From Ophioceras dolichostomum (lineage: Eukaryota; Ascomycota; Sordariomycetes; Magnaporthales; Ophioceraceae), in the NCBI GenBank assembly GCA_003049485.1, contig PYST01000153.1, forward strand, positions 26,993-90,992: DNA of 64,000 bases. The letters run 5' to 3'. The position numbers and the translations under genes were made by a program. Within the stretch, counting starts at the first letter, position 1. Each line of letters begins with the position of its first letter. Below are positions 10,303 to 21,852 of this stretch, piece after piece. The notes beneath the pieces were generated by a model that did no database searches, was not told the DNA's origin, and saw only the letters and a list, made by a program, of their open reading frames with translations.

Positions 10303-12260
10303 ATGATCATGGCCTCGGAGCAGGGAAAGGACTCCAAGCTCGTGGTTCTGGAGGACAGCCGGAAACAGAAGCGCGAGCACTTCAACATCCTCGACCGCCT
10401 TTCGCTACGGGTCCAGTACCTCCCAGATGACCCCGATGCCGACAAAACAGAATACCAGAAGGAGAAGCTCGTAAGTTGACACCGCATGTGTCGTGTCTTC
10501 TGTCGCCTTCTGGCCCCTACAATCGTGCCAGTAGCCATTCGCCATGCCCACAATAGTGACCTATTTCGACGCCGACATTGTCCTCAATATAGGACGAGAG
10601 GCTGCTGCGGAGGATCGATTGGAGATTGATGCCATGGGTAAGAACACCCTCTCGCTCTACACTGTGACCGGTAGTCTCTCTCTCTCTCTCTCTCTGCGGC
10701 CTGGCTGTCCCAGCAGCGATGCTTGCTGGTTAACTCATGGCATTGCCTATACTCTAGATGTGCCTCATGTACTTGGTCTCCTTCCTCGATCGAACAAACA
10801 TCGGCAACGCGAAAATCGCGCGACTGGACACCGACCTTGAAATGGAAGCAGCCACCGACTACAGCCTGGTCCTTGCCATATTCTTCATTGGATATGCCCT
10901 CTTCGAAGCTCCGGGCAATATTCTCATGAAGAAACTTGGTCCTCCCTTGTTTCTTCCGACCATCATGTATGCGTGGCGGCCCGTTCCCATAGTTGTCCTT
11001 CCTCCCGGGAACCTTCACCTTATGTAACCTATTATACCATCGACTTCGTCTGCCAGATCCCGCTAACAAAGCAGTATAGGGTCGTGTGGGGAGCGATCAT
11101 GCTCAGCATGGGGTTTGTCCAGGACTGGAGCGGACTGATGGCTGCGCGTTGGTTTCTGGGCGTCGCCGAGTCTGCCCTGTTCCCGGGAGCCTGCTATTTT
11201 CTCTCCAGCTGGTATAGGCGTGCCGAGTTTGCCAAGCGCGCGGCCATCTTCTTTTCCTCTGCTGCCCTCGCCGGATCGTTCGGAGGACTTCTGGCGGGCG
11301 GTATCATCAAGCGCATGGACAACGTTGGCGGGAGGCACGGCTGGGCCTGGATCTTCATCGTCGAGGGCGCCATCACCATCGTCGTGGGACTCCTCTCCTA
11401 CAAGATGGTCCAGGACTTCCCGGAGGACGCCACGTTCCTGTCTGCCAGGGACTACGCGCGGCTCGTCCGCCGTCTGAAGCTTGACAAGCAGCGCTCGGCC
11501 GAGCCCGAGGAGTTGGAGTGGATGTACCTCTTCCAGGCGTTGAAGGACCCGAAGACGTACGTCGGCATGGCGGTTTACATGGGGCACCTGATGCCTCTTT
11601 ACGCCCTCAGTCTCTACCTCCCCACCATAGTTGGGAAGATGAACATGGCGCACGACCCCACGGTGCCAGACGACTCGGGGACGACCCAGCTGCTCACCAC
11701 TCCACCGTACACCCTGCCGCCGCTGTGACCGTGGCCATGGGCTTCGTCTACGACATGTCCAAACGGCGCGGGATGTGGATTCTGTGCATGGTGCCAGTCG
11801 CGGTCACCGGGTTTTCAGTGCTCGCCGCCATTAGCACCAAGAACGCCGCCGCGCAGTCATTGGTGCATTTCTGGCGGCGGCCGGAATCTACCCCGCGATT
11901 CCGCTCACGATCGCCTGGATCGCGAACAACACCGAGGGCGTGTACAAGCGGGGCGTCGTGATCGGCATGGTCATCGGCTGGGGCAACCTCACCGGCGTGG
12001 TGTCCAGCTACATCTACCGCGAAGATGTCGACGACTTCGAGGGCCACCTCATCTTAATCGCCTGGCTGCTCGTGTTCTCCTTCGGCGGCACCCTCCTCAT
12101 GATGTGGCTCCTGAAGAGGGAGAATGCAAAGCGCCGCGCTGGTGAACGTGACCATTGGGTTGCCGGGAAGTCGGACCTGGAGATCGAGGAGATGGGTGAT
12201 CGGCGGCCGGATTTCTTGTCATCTGACAATTACCACCCAAACGTATTAGTCTACCGCTAG
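10303..12260 (+). CDS. MFS permease, Dal5/Tna1-like (anion:cation symporter family), frame broken twice
   Basis: Major facilitator of the allantoate/nicotinate permease type, expected in the plasma membrane for uptake of organic anions or vitamins. Exons 10303-10470, 10593-10637, 10758-10966 and 11080-12260. The 45-nt second exon codes DERLLRRIDWRLMPW, joined to MCLMYLVSFLDRTNIGNAKI, the family hallmark. Later blocks such as RWFLGVAESALFPGACYFLSSWY and KRGVVIGMVIGWGNLTGVVSSYIYR also match. The frame shifts by one base between about 11,700 and 11,725 (after TQLLTTPPYTL) and again between about 11,850 and 11,880 (before AAAGIYPAIPLTIAW). Each shift is a one-base loss. Adding two bases gives 534 residues, the usual length. 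This is either sequencing error or a young pseudogene. A 21-nt CT run lies inside the second intron. Confidence 0.8.
10675..10695 (+). repeat. (TC)n microsatellite in permease intron 2
   Basis: Uninterrupted TC dinucleotides lie within the 120-nt intron at 10638-10757. Confidence 0.9.
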
Positions 12261-13115
12261 GTGAGGTGAGGCTGTAATCTGGCGCTGCGCATGTTGGGCT
12301 GTTTGTGTGTGTGTCATGGTTTGCGCACCATCATCCCCATTCTTTGCATCTCGTGGGCAACCAAGTACACCGTATTGTCAGAAGTTTCCATTATCTCCGA
12401 TCTTCTTTTTCGGCGAAGACTTTTTCTTTTCTCTGAATGAGAGCTTGGAATCCATCCTACTAGCCCCTTAATATAATGGTTTCACCGCTTGACTCATCAA
12501 TGTCCCCCGCCATGGCTTACACGGCCTCGTGGAAAAGCATCCACATCTGCCGTTCCGGCCCTCCGGTCGGTGCTTGTGATTTCAAACCACTCCAACCAAC
12601 TACCACCCAACAGCCTGACCCGGGGTTTCTGCTTTTATGTCCGTTATTTTCGGCCCAATCTCCGGTTCGTGCTGTTGTATGCGTTTAATGCCTTGGTTTC
12701 ATAGGCTCGGCACTGTTCTTCCGAGCTGCCCGCACTCAAACAGGAGATCTGGGCCCCGCAAAGGAGAGGGCAACCAGCCGATTACCCCGCCATGATACTC
12801 TGTGCGCAAGAGTATCGATGGCGATCAATGATGCAAGCATGGTAGCTCCACTGAGCAACATCGGCTCCCGCAAGGTCGCTGCTGGTAGTGCTTCCGCGAT
12901 CGTGGCCTGTACAAAAGCCAGAGGAGCTCCCCTCGTCTCCTCGTTGCTTCTGTCGCAGTTCTCCCTCGCTGTGCACGCCGTTCCAATTACACCACAATAA
13001 GCCAGAGCCCAAATCGTTCTCTTGTCCTTTCCAAGCTCTCTCTCTCTCTCTCTGTTCTCCTATATCATCAACCACGTCGTTTACGATCAATCAACGGCTG
13101 CAAAAGTTCGACACC
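12261..13115. other. Intergenic with CT-rich leader
   Basis: About 850 bases between the permease and the aldo/keto reductase. A (CT)n run at about 13036-13053 lies some 63 bp before the reductase ATG, typical of a fungal 5' leader. No gene is seen. Confidence 0.5.
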
Positions 13116-14280
13116 ATGTCTATGCCAGTGCCAGCAGCTCTCCAAGAGTCCATCGACAACTCCAAGTGCGAGTATCGCACCCTTGGACGAAGTGGCCTGA
13201 CCATCTCGGTGCCCATCTTCGGGTGCATGAGCTTTGGTGACTCGCGAACGCTCTCGTGGGCCATCGGCGAGGATGAGGTATGTCAGCCCCACGCGCATGC
13301 CGTCTCATTCCTGGTCTTCCTTTAACGAAAGCTAAGCCAGCAACCTCGAGCAAACACAGGCGCTCCCTCTGCTCAAGGCGGCGTACGACCGCGGCCTGAA
13401 CACTTGGGACACGGCCAATGCATACTCCAATGGCGCGTCCGAGAGGATCGTGGGCAAAGCGCTCAAGAAATACAGCATCCCAAGGCACAAAGTGATCATC
13501 ATGACCAAGTGCTACTTCGCCGTGGGCGAGGACCCCGAGACTCGGCACTACCTCTTGCGACCGCAGATTGCGGCCTCGAAAGACTACACCAACCAATGGG
13601 GCCTGTCACGGGCGGCCATCTTCAACCAGGTCGAGGCCTCGCTGGCCCGCCTTGATACGCCCTACATCGACCTGCTGCAGATCCACCGTTTCGATCCGAA
13701 CACACCTATCGAGGAGACGATGAAGGCGCTCCACGACCTCGTGCAGTCCGGCAAAGTACGCTATATCGGCGCCAGCTCCATGTGGGCCACGCAGTTCGCC
13801 CGCATGCAGTTTTGCGCCGAGAAGAACGGCTGGACCAAGTTCGTCAGCATGCAGAACCACTACAACCTGCTGTACCGCGAAGAGGAGCGCGAGATGAACC
13901 GCTTCTGCAACGAGACCGGCGTCGGCCTGGTTCCCTGGGCGCCGCTGTGTCGCGGCCATCTGGCCCGCCCACCGACCGATTTCGGGTCGACGGAGCGCAG
14001 CAAGCAGGAGAAGGACGCCTCCCCGGGCAGCCACGGCACCGTCGAGCCGGACCTGAGCATCATCAAGCGCGTCGTCGAGGTGGCGGAGCGCCACGGCTGG
14101 CCCATGAGCCACGTCGCCCTGGCCTGGATCAACGCGAAGGTTGCGAGCCCCATCATCGGCTTCAGCAGCCTCGAGCGCATCGAGCAGGCCATCTCTGCCC
14201 GCGGGAAGGTGCTGACCGCCGAGGAGACCAAGTACCTCGAGGAACTGTACCAGCCCAAGGAAATTTCGGGCCACTCGTGA
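13116..14280 (+). CDS. Aldo/keto reductase
   Basis: NAD(P)H-dependent carbonyl reductase of the aldo/keto reductase superfamily, a cytosolic (beta/alpha)8 barrel. Exons 13116-13277 and 13360-14280, intron 82 nt, 360 residues. The catalytic tetrad can be seen: Asp and Tyr in WDTANAYSNG, Lys in IIMTKCY and His in LLQIHRFDP. Cofactor-binding parts include IGASSMWA, GLVPWAPLCRG and the C-terminal SPIIGFSSLERIEQA. It resembles the fungal group that includes yeast aryl-alcohol dehydrogenase-like enzymes and versiconal hemiacetal acetate reductase-like proteins; the substrate cannot be told. The start context is CACCATGTC. It converges on the hypothetical gene at 14529. Confidence 0.92.
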
Positions 14281-14528
14281 TCTCCCATTGCTGCAACCGG
14301 TGGTTGCTAGCAGTTCATGGGAATGTCTGATGGAAAGGAACAGGACGGATTGGCAGACACACATTTAGTGGCCTTCAGAGGGTCGGAGTAAATGTTCCTG
14401 AGGTACACTCACGACCAAGCGCTAGTCGATACCTAGGTACCTATCTACCCGATATTCATCCGAATGTCACGACATGCCTTCACACACCCTTCTCTGTCAC
14501 AGGTGGGGGCTATACATTATATCATGGT

Positions 14529-15269
14529 CTAAAAGTTTGTGCTCGCGTTCCCAGTAATCATTGCAGTGATCCTCTCCCACTCGAGCACCTTGGTCAACCT
14601 CCGCTCCAGGTACAAGTTCTGACGCGCCATCTGCGCCGGCGACAGGCCGAACCAACCCCATGGGTGCATCTCCTCGGAGAAGCGTTCTGGGTGCCACGGT
14701 GTAGACGAGGGTAGGATGTGACAGGTGTCCAGCTCGTCCTGACCTGTCTCCGTGGTGTCGACCACCGGCCAGGATGCGTTGATCGATGGCGAGGTCGTGT
14801 GAGGGCCTGCGTCCGCGGCGTTGACGACCTCCTTGGCAGGGACTTCGTTGTCCAGAGCATGATCAGAAGGATATGTCTTCTTCCGCGACAGACGTTGCAG
14901 CGTCGTAGAACCGGCATGGCGGAGAATGGGCCAGATTCGTGGTGTCGATCGCCGCATTGCGCGAGCCATGCCTCTGAGCTCCTGAAACAGGCGGCCGAGG
15001 CTGTGGCTTTGCGTCGAAGAGTCGTTGAGCTCGGGATCCGGTTTCCCTCGGGAGAAGCCAGGCTGGCTTACAGGAGATTGCAGGCTGACGGTTTTGCGTT
15101 TGAGTCCTCGGGCCTGAATCTCCATTAAAACAGACTGTAGGTTCGGTGCTGTGGCCGGTGCTTCGAGACATAGCATGGCTCTGTAGGGCTCCTTCTCTAG
15201 CCCGAGATCGCTCAGCTTGGCGGCACTCATAGAGAGGCACGTTGTGATGTCGGAGAACAAGGTGAACAT
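14529..15269 (-). CDS. Unrecognised protein, 246 residues
   Basis: Intron-free open frame converging on the aldo/keto reductase. I do not recognise a domain. The N-terminal 40 residues are mildly hydrophobic, the middle is basic and Arg/Ser-rich, and the last 50 residues look ordered: HPWGWFGLSPAQMARQNLYL followed by a charged helix. There is no signal peptide and no clear membrane segment. Met at 15230 is an alternative start. The tidy C-terminal segment supports a real gene, but it may have an unseen upstream exon. Confidence 0.45.
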   Translation of the reverse strand: MFTLFSDITTCLSMSAAKLSDLGLEKEPYRAMLCLEAPATAPNLQSVLMEIQARGLKRKTVSLQSPVSQPGFSRGKPDPELNDSSTQSHSLGRLFQELRGMARAMRRSTPRIWPILRHAGSTTLQRLSRKKTYPSDHALDNEVPAKEVVNAADAGPHTTSPSINASWPVVDTTETGQDELDTCHILPSSTPWHPERFSEEMHPWGWFGLSPAQMARQNLYLERRLTKVLEWERITAMITGNASTNF

Positions 15270-15921
15270 GGTGATTCCGAGGTGTAGGATGGGTGGAAAA
15301 GTTGGTGATTCGACAGGCCAAGGTTGGCAGTTGGAATGGGAAGCGGTTGCAAAGGGAGTAGCGGAGAAGCGGAAGGGGGAATCGAGTCTGCTGCGAGGTG
15401 CTTCAAATTTCGAGAAAAAGGCTTATGGCTATGCACAGCGCTGAGCCATATCCTGCTTAGACTTTCGAAACTCGATTTCGGGATCTCAACTTTGCGAGAC
15501 AGACTTTCTAGAAGAGGTATAATTATGGCTAACCTTCGACGAACTTCTCTCAAGTCCTGTGGCCAACCTCTAGCTCGAGGTGGCTTAACTTGATGGCTAC
15601 GGGAGAGACTTAGGGCGAGCAGCCCTCGAAACTGTAGAGCAAATAAGGTACATAGGTGTAGGCAGCCTATTTAAATCTCAGTTTACAGAAAGTTCTCAAG
15701 TTGTATTGAGAACAACGTATAAGCTTTGCGCCGCAGGAACGATGTGAACACAACATGTACTTAAGTGTAAACTATTCCTCCAAGCCCCAAAAAGCCGCCG
15801 AAAGATTGAGAAATGGAAAATTTAAGAGTTTTCAAGCTGGCAGCTTCAGTGCTGATTTAAATACCAAGTGATGGTTGTAAGACTTTAGACTCGAAGCCTG
15901 TTGTGAACTGCCTCCGAGGCT
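15270..15921. other. Intergenic, relatively AT-rich
   Basis: 650 bases; the part from 15600 to 15900 is more AT-rich than its surroundings. No gene, RNA or repeat is recognised. Confidence 0.5.
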
Positions 15922-16674
15922 TTGCTGCAACACTGGCACGACGAGGTCAAATCGTTGCATATTATGGCGTCCCGTGGTGGAGAATCCATAATCAAAGCAT
16001 TTGAAGGTCGAAGTCGGAGCCTCACTTTTAAGAGGAGCCAACGCAATCTGGGAGCCGTCTGTCATAAGTCCAACTCAAGTCAGTTCACGCCAACCTCTAC
16101 AATCCTGATCACTTCCCCTGGCGGAAACCACGACATCGCAGTGATGAGAACCCTAATTTCCTCCCCGAATAATACCAACATCAGTATGAACACAGGGCAC
16201 TCCGCGTCCGAGGCTGCTGATCGTCAGCCACCTCCAGCAATGGATCGTTCAAACGACCTCGACGAGCAGGCCGACACGTGGGTTCTGGCTAGCACCGACT
16301 CCTCGCTCTCAGCAAGCTCTTGGGCACTGGTCTCTTCTGGCAGCGACGCACCCGGCGACTCCGACTCCGAGCCAAAGACCAGGTCTTGGCCTAGCACCGA
16401 CTCCTCGAGGTCAGAGGGCTCTTGGGGCAACGACTCCTCGATCTCAGAGGACTCTCAGGGCCACGACTCATCCGACGACTACTTTCCCGAGGAGGCTATG
16501 GTGTGGATGGTGGTTGAGATTGATGAGGAGGCAGGGCTCACAACTCCCGTGATCATCCGCATCACGCAGTACGATAAACGCATTCGCATCACAGTCCTTG
16601 TGTCGTCTGCTATACTCTCCGGCGGCCTGCTGATGGCCATCGGTCTCGCTGTGGCCAGAATGCGATGGGTTTAA
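15922..16674 (+). CDS. Unrecognised Ser/Asp-rich protein with one C-terminal membrane helix
   Basis: Open frame of 250 residues. Residues about 117-190 are rich in Ser, Asp and Trp and hold an imperfect repeat built on TWVLASTDSS / SWPSTDSS / SWGNDSS. A folded-looking acidic segment follows (FPEEAMVWMVVEIDEEAG). A hydrophobic helix at about residues 222-244 is followed by a very short basic tail, so the protein may be tail-anchored with its acidic part in the cytosol. In-frame Met codons at 16144 and 16186 are plausible starts, since the first 75 residues look less protein-like. No family is recognised. Confidence 0.45.
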   Translation: MLQHWHDEVKSLHIMASRGGESIIKAFEGRSRSLTFKRSQRNLGAVCHKSNSSQFTPTSTILITSPGGNHDIAVMRTLISSPNNTNISMNTGHSASEAADRQPPPAMDRSNDLDEQADTWVLASTDSSLSASSWALVSSGSDAPGDSDSEPKTRSWPSTDSSRSEGSWGNDSSISEDSQGHDSSDDYFPEEAMVWMVVEIDEEAGLTTPVIIRITQYDKRIRITVLVSSAILSGGLLMAIGLAVARMRWV

Positions 16675-18230
16675 TTGACAGCTGGGTTCGGGGCCGATCT
16701 TTATCCCGACAAACCATCAGAACGCGGTGAGAGAATATGGACTGGGCGGGCAAATTGGGTGGGCTTGGTGCCAAAGGAATTGGCTGGAAGGGGTCGAAGT
16801 GACTGGCCAGGCGAGCAAAATTGGCCCTCAGAAAACGTTCAGGGGCTGGATCGAGGTGAAACCATGGAGACAGGCAGTGCACGCACACAACCACTTGCAC
16901 GACAGAGTTTCGAGGTGCACAAAGTGTTGCCTTCATCAACCCGTCATGTAGGACCAAGGCAGCCATCTTTGACAGAGGAATAGAGAGCGATTGTGTTAAC
17001 GCTCTCTTTTGTCCTGCCCTTTGGTTGCCCTTACTTTTCCTGGCTCATGCCCGTCATCGCTCCGCACGTGATTTCGTGTTTCGTTGGCCTCAGCGAGCGC
17101 TGACTCAGCGGAGAGGCATCTGAGTGCGGCAAAGTGAGACACTGGGACTCGGGTTTGTGTGACCCACCATCGACCCGAGATCGCCTTCGGAGAACGCGGG
17201 AAAATGGCGAGAGCAAGAAAAAGGCTAAAATTTTCAAGAAAAGAGGCGAATGGGGCGTCTTGTGCGCGCAATTGGCGTGCCTACAATTGGCGTGCCTGCG
17301 TGAATGGAACCATCTCGACGTCAAGTGCTTTGAATGTCTCTGCCTAGAGCTTCGGTAAGCACAGAAGCATGACGTGTGGTCAGAGGGCGGCGAAATACAG
17401 AGAGAGAAGAACGCGATTGCGTCGTGCGGAAAGTGAAGGAGTAAGAGGCCCCGAGAGGCCGCGTCAGGAGGGGCTGGGCGGGCCGTTCAAGGTTGACAAT
17501 GGAGGCTGCTGGCTGCCGCGGGCAGATTGTTCAAGCGGGGCTCGTGGTCAAGTGGTATAACAGTGCCGCAAAACCGCGACTGGCCCGATCAGCACTGTAA
17601 GATCACCGATCTCATGCACCGGATCCATGTGTTGGACGGAGGTCTGAACACAGTGCCGCGAGTCATCGGATTCTGGCCGCTGGCTGCGCAGGTGCGTCGC
17701 GAACCGCGTAAACCAGCGCCGCTAAAAAGCCAATCCCCAAATCTCGCAGAATCTGGCTCCGCTTCGCTCCCATCCGACACCGTCTGCCCGTGTGTGGTTG
17801 CTCGCAGCCCGTGGCGCGCTTCTGCATCAAATGCGTCAAATGCCTCTGCTGGCAACAGTGGTCAATTTGCCGATCCGCGTGCTTTTCTTTCATCCCACCT
17901 AGCAGGCCGCGCTCGAGGCCGCCCGCCGCTTGCATCAACGCTTTTGCCGAATGGGCCGAGACTGTGCCCAACAAGTGAGGTCACGTCCGTCCTCGAGCCT
18001 GGCCGATTTAGTCATGACTGTTCTGGACACGCACAAGCACGTCTGTTCCTGTCGCCCGCACTTGTTGTAATCACGGCCACCCACCACCTCCTACGGAATA
18101 GCACACACCACCACTCTTCTCTTCTCCTTTCCCCCGAACTTGGGTCCTGGCTGGCACGGAGCAGCGCGGAACAATACTACTGCTTTCCTTCTCTCCCAAC
18201 TTTGCTGTCGCTGCTGTTTCCTCGCCCGCA
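16675..18230. other. Long intergenic region upstream of the Whi5-like gene
   Basis: 1.56 kb. It holds a CACGTG box at 17065-17070 and a TGACTCA (Gcn4/AP-1 core) at 17101-17107. Open frames in 17527-18234 have no recognisable domain and poor composition. It is probably the promoter and long leader of the next gene. Confidence 0.4.
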
Positions 18231-20309
18231 ATGAACGGCGGAGCGAGACACGGCGGGGACCGCCTGACGCGCGACCAACAAGCCGACGCGCCTACGCCCC
18301 CATCGGGTTCCGAGGCCAACCGCAGGACCATGCTCTCGCTACCCTCGCTGCGCGGCACAGACACGCCATTGTCCTCATCGTACTCCCACAACAGCCATAA
18401 CATCCACAACGCCGCCCACCACGCTCAGGCCCCAGGCCAGGGCCATGCACAGGCGCAGGCCCACGCAACCACCGCCGCGTCAAATTCCTTCAACTTCCCG
18501 TCAGGGGACAAAGTGCGCGGCGCCGCCCCCGCCGCTGCCGCCTCCGACCCCTTCGGCCGACCGATCAGCAATTCCAACTCCAATTCCCAAGACACCAACA
18601 TCACCTCATCGTCGACCAACGACTCCGATCTCAACAGCAGCAACAACGTGTTTACTCCCCCCGCCAGCGCCAGCGACGGAGGCAGGAGTATCGGCAACGA
18701 ATCCGCAAACCACTCGCACGAATCTAGCCAGGAGTCCCAGCTTTTCCAGTTGTCTCAATTGGCCGCTGCACAGGAGAAGATGCCCGCCGACGTCGGCAGT
18801 AGGATGGCTACCAGTCTGGCTGCAAGCCCCGTCGAAGCCGGCGTGTCGCGAAAGCGTCTCGTCGACGGGACGGTGAAGCCTGCTCGCGAGGCGTCCAGCG
18901 CGTCGCCTGTCTTCAGCTCGCATGGTGGGGGAGGAGGCGGGCATTCGAGGAACACGAGCACGGTTAGCATGGCATCCACAGCTGGCAGCCGCATTGGCGA
19001 GGTGAGTCCTGAGTCCTGAGTCCTGAGTCCTGAGTCCTGAGTCTTGGTTACAAAGCGCGTTCGCGGTCCTGTTCGCGGTCCCGATCGCGTCTTGCATCTG
19101 TTCCACTTTGACTGCAGGTACCTAGTACCTAGCCTTCACCCCACTAACCAATTGTCGTTTTCGAACTCTCAGCTCTCTTCCGAACTAAAGGCGCGTCTCG
19201 CCTACGCTATGGTCAAGGTGAACAACGGATGGCAGTCTCACAGCATCGACCAGGTCGAGTCGCTGTCTCTTGCTTCCCAGGCCGCGTCGCCAGTCTCGAC
19301 TGTATCCACAATCCACGGCCGCCACGGCTCCTCTGCCAGCCCCAGACTGCCATCGGCTGCCTCTCACCGTAGCAACAGCAGCATATCTCCAACCGGAGTC
19401 GGAGTGGCGGGCGTGGGCCAGCGCCATCAGTTGCCCGGCTCCGCCCCCGCCCACTCGGACAGGTCCGGTTCCACCTCCGCGGCCCCTAACTCGAGGTCGG
19501 GACCTTCGCTTGCGCCACCCGCCCCTATTCAGCCGTCTCGTTCGACCGCACACGATGCTCGACGCAACTCGAATTCACAGTACACGCCTATGTATCTTTC
19601 CCATGCGGGCTACCACGCCAGCCCCCGGACCCCTGCCGACGGCGCTGGATCAGTACACGGCACCCCTCGTCAGCCACCAACAAGACCTCCCATAGTCGAC
19701 CCCATCCTCTACGCTTCCCCTCATCAGAATGTTCGTGAACAAGACGCCATCGAATCACTCCTGTTCATGAGCAGCCCGGGAAACTCGGCCAACCTCAAGC
19801 ACTCGTTCCCGTCTTCGTCCTCCCAGCCCGTCGGTTCTACCCGCGCGACCACGGCTACCGTAGCTTCTAGCTCGCAGCCGGCCCAGCGCACAGCGCTCCC
19901 GACAGGCCAACCGCGTAAAAGCTTGCCCTCGGGACGGCCAGCACCGCACTCATCATCGCAGCCCACGAAGCGAGTTGGCTTTGAGAAGTCTCCTAGCAAC
20001 CTGAGCGAGATGGACGTCGATGATCACCACTACGGCTCTCCTCAAGCGCGTGGGACACCCCGCCGCAGGGTCAACGGCCATGGCCACAGCAACAGCCACA
20101 GCCACAGCCACAGTATCGACGCTCATGCCCAGGCTAGGCACAGACTCCAGCTGTCGGTGCCTATGGGGCTCACACCGAAGTCCAAGCGGCGCCCCGTCCT
20201 TGCCGATGAGGACATCGAGAAGATGCTGGACCGCTGCGCTGCCGAGGACTCGTCGGATTCGGAAGGGGAGATCCAAATACCGATCCGCCGGAGCGTGGCG
20301 AGGACTTAG
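18231..20309 (+). CDS. Whi5/Nrm1-family G1/S transcription repressor
   Basis: Whi5 and Nrm1 bind SBF/MBF and hold back G1/S genes until CDK phosphorylation releases them. Exons 18231-19001 and 19173-20309, intron 171 nt, 635 residues. The short Whi5-type motif (ELKARLAYAMVKVNNGW) starts right after the splice at about residue 260. A second conserved block, EQDAIESLLFMSSPGNS, lies in exon 2 and contains an SP site. The rest is disordered, rich in Ser, Pro, His and Asn, with many SP/TP sites, as expected of a CDK target. The C-terminus is acidic (EDSSDSEGE). Low-complexity runs include HSNSHSHSHS. The family call rests on the two motifs; which of Whi5 or Nrm1 it matches is open. Confidence 0.75.
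19004..19045 (+). repeat. Heptamer tandem repeat GAGTCCT at a splice donor
   Basis: Five perfect copies of GAGTCCT plus one GAGTCTT. The first copy is part of the donor GTGAGTCCT of the Whi5-like gene's intron. Confidence 0.9.
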
Positions 20310-21852
20310 TACAAACGCGAAACGTCTCCGTACGGTTGTCTTTGGCAGCGACTTGTCTACCTACTGGCCTGCCAGCTTGCCTGCCTCTCCGTCGCCCTGC
20401 CGCCTTTCTCTTCTGTCTCTGCTGCGGCTTGGATATACCTCTGCCTTTCTCTTACCTCTCGGGCTAAACTTGGGGCATCCTGCACCCCGTCACACCCGAC
20501 CCTCTGGATTGTAATGAAATCCGGTCCAGAGCTCCGGCTTTTCTTCGCTCTCACACCACACCTTTGCTTGGTGATTCGACCGCGGGCTTCAAAACCGGCC
20601 TTGAAACCTCGCCGTATATATTATCCCACCCCCTACCACCTTCAGCTGTTCTCGTCTTCTCCATGTTGGAACGGATGCGAGGGTTAGGGTTTTGCCGTTC
20701 ATGGGGATGTGGCTCCTATTTTTAGCTGTTTGTATTCTGTTTGGGTTGGCAGGGCATGACACCGCTTGCCGTCAGGACGGTCCACAACGTGGACAATATT
20801 TTACAGCTTTTACGCCTGCGTTGCTTTCCACGATACGTCGCCTTTCTTCTTCTCGCACCCACTTCTGTTTCTTTCTTTCTCTCCTTTGAACGATGGGATG
20901 AACCGCATTCTCACGCTTTTCCTCCTTGCGAAATTACATGGGATACACTTCATTAACGCTAATTCCCGGGACCGGGATTGGCTCGGGTGCATTACTATAG
21001 GGGAAACCGGCGTTTCTTCTTTTTTTTCTTGTCTTACCTTGAAAGGCCTTCTGGCCTTTTCATCTTTCTCTGCAGCCACTTTTGTGCATGTGCGGCTACC
21101 TACCTAGGTACTTATACAAACACTACTGTTCTCAACTGCCTTGCTTATATTCCGTTATGGAAAGCCATCTGACCCGGTGGGTGCCTATCTTTTATATACC
21201 TGGTACCTAGCTAGGCAGGCTTGTCCACAAGTGCAGGCGTATTTATTGACATCATCAGTGTCTACGTTGGCGCGTGGAACACTATGGCAGATTGCGCCGG
21301 ACTATTATCATGAGGAGCTCGAGCGTAGCTCGATTTACATGAACTCGATGCTTCCTCTTTAACTTCGAGTTCTGCAAAGTCTACCTGTGTTCCGGCCCGG
21401 CCTCGCGGACGAGACACGCAACGACGGCTCGGAGACCGGGCGTACCCATCGCGGAGCAATATTGATACTTCGTCAATAAACAAGAAATGGTTGGAGGGGC
21501 TGACCGAGTAGAGCGAGTCATGAGGACGCGTTCGTCTATCATACGAAGGGACATGCAGGAATTGTTTACAGGGAATCGAACCTCGCCATCATGACCTTTG
21601 ATCTTTCTCAGATTTATGTTATCTATGATCGTTCGACATGTACATACAAGAATACAAAGGGACAAAAAAAAACATTATGGTAATACATGCCACCCGCCTG
21701 AAGACGTCTGGGAATATAAACATGGGAAAATCCGTGAAAACCCTGAGCGCCTGATAAGCCATCATCATTCGTAAAATCCTAGCCTGCCAACCAGCTGTCG
21801 CCGCAGCCTGGTGGGTGGGTAGACATCGGCGGTGCGGTACAAGCGGCTTTCT
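20310..21852. other. Intergenic, two 3' ends
   Basis: 1.54 kb between the converging Whi5-like and glycine-zipper genes, T- and CT-rich. CCTAGGTAC-type motifs occur near 21100 and 21200. A tRNA T-arm-like string at 21573-21587 (minus) does not fold as a tRNA. No gene is supported. Confidence 0.5.

Noticed and set aside
10544..10840. 98-codon open frame across permease introns
   Set aside because: It reads intron and exon in the wrong frame; the conserved DERLLRRIDWRLMP exon lies within it in another frame.
17530..17580. GGTCAAGTGGTATAAC string resembling a tRNA D-arm
   Set aside because: The D-stem does not close and no T-arm follows at the right distance.
17527..18234. 235-codon open frame upstream of the Whi5-like gene
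   Set aside because: It has no domain, irregular composition and overlaps the expected promoter and leader of the Whi5-like gene.
21573..21660. tRNA-like T-arm on the minus strand (GGTTCGATTCC)
   Set aside because: The T-stem has a mismatch and no matching acceptor stem or D-arm is found upstream, so it is not reported as a tRNA.
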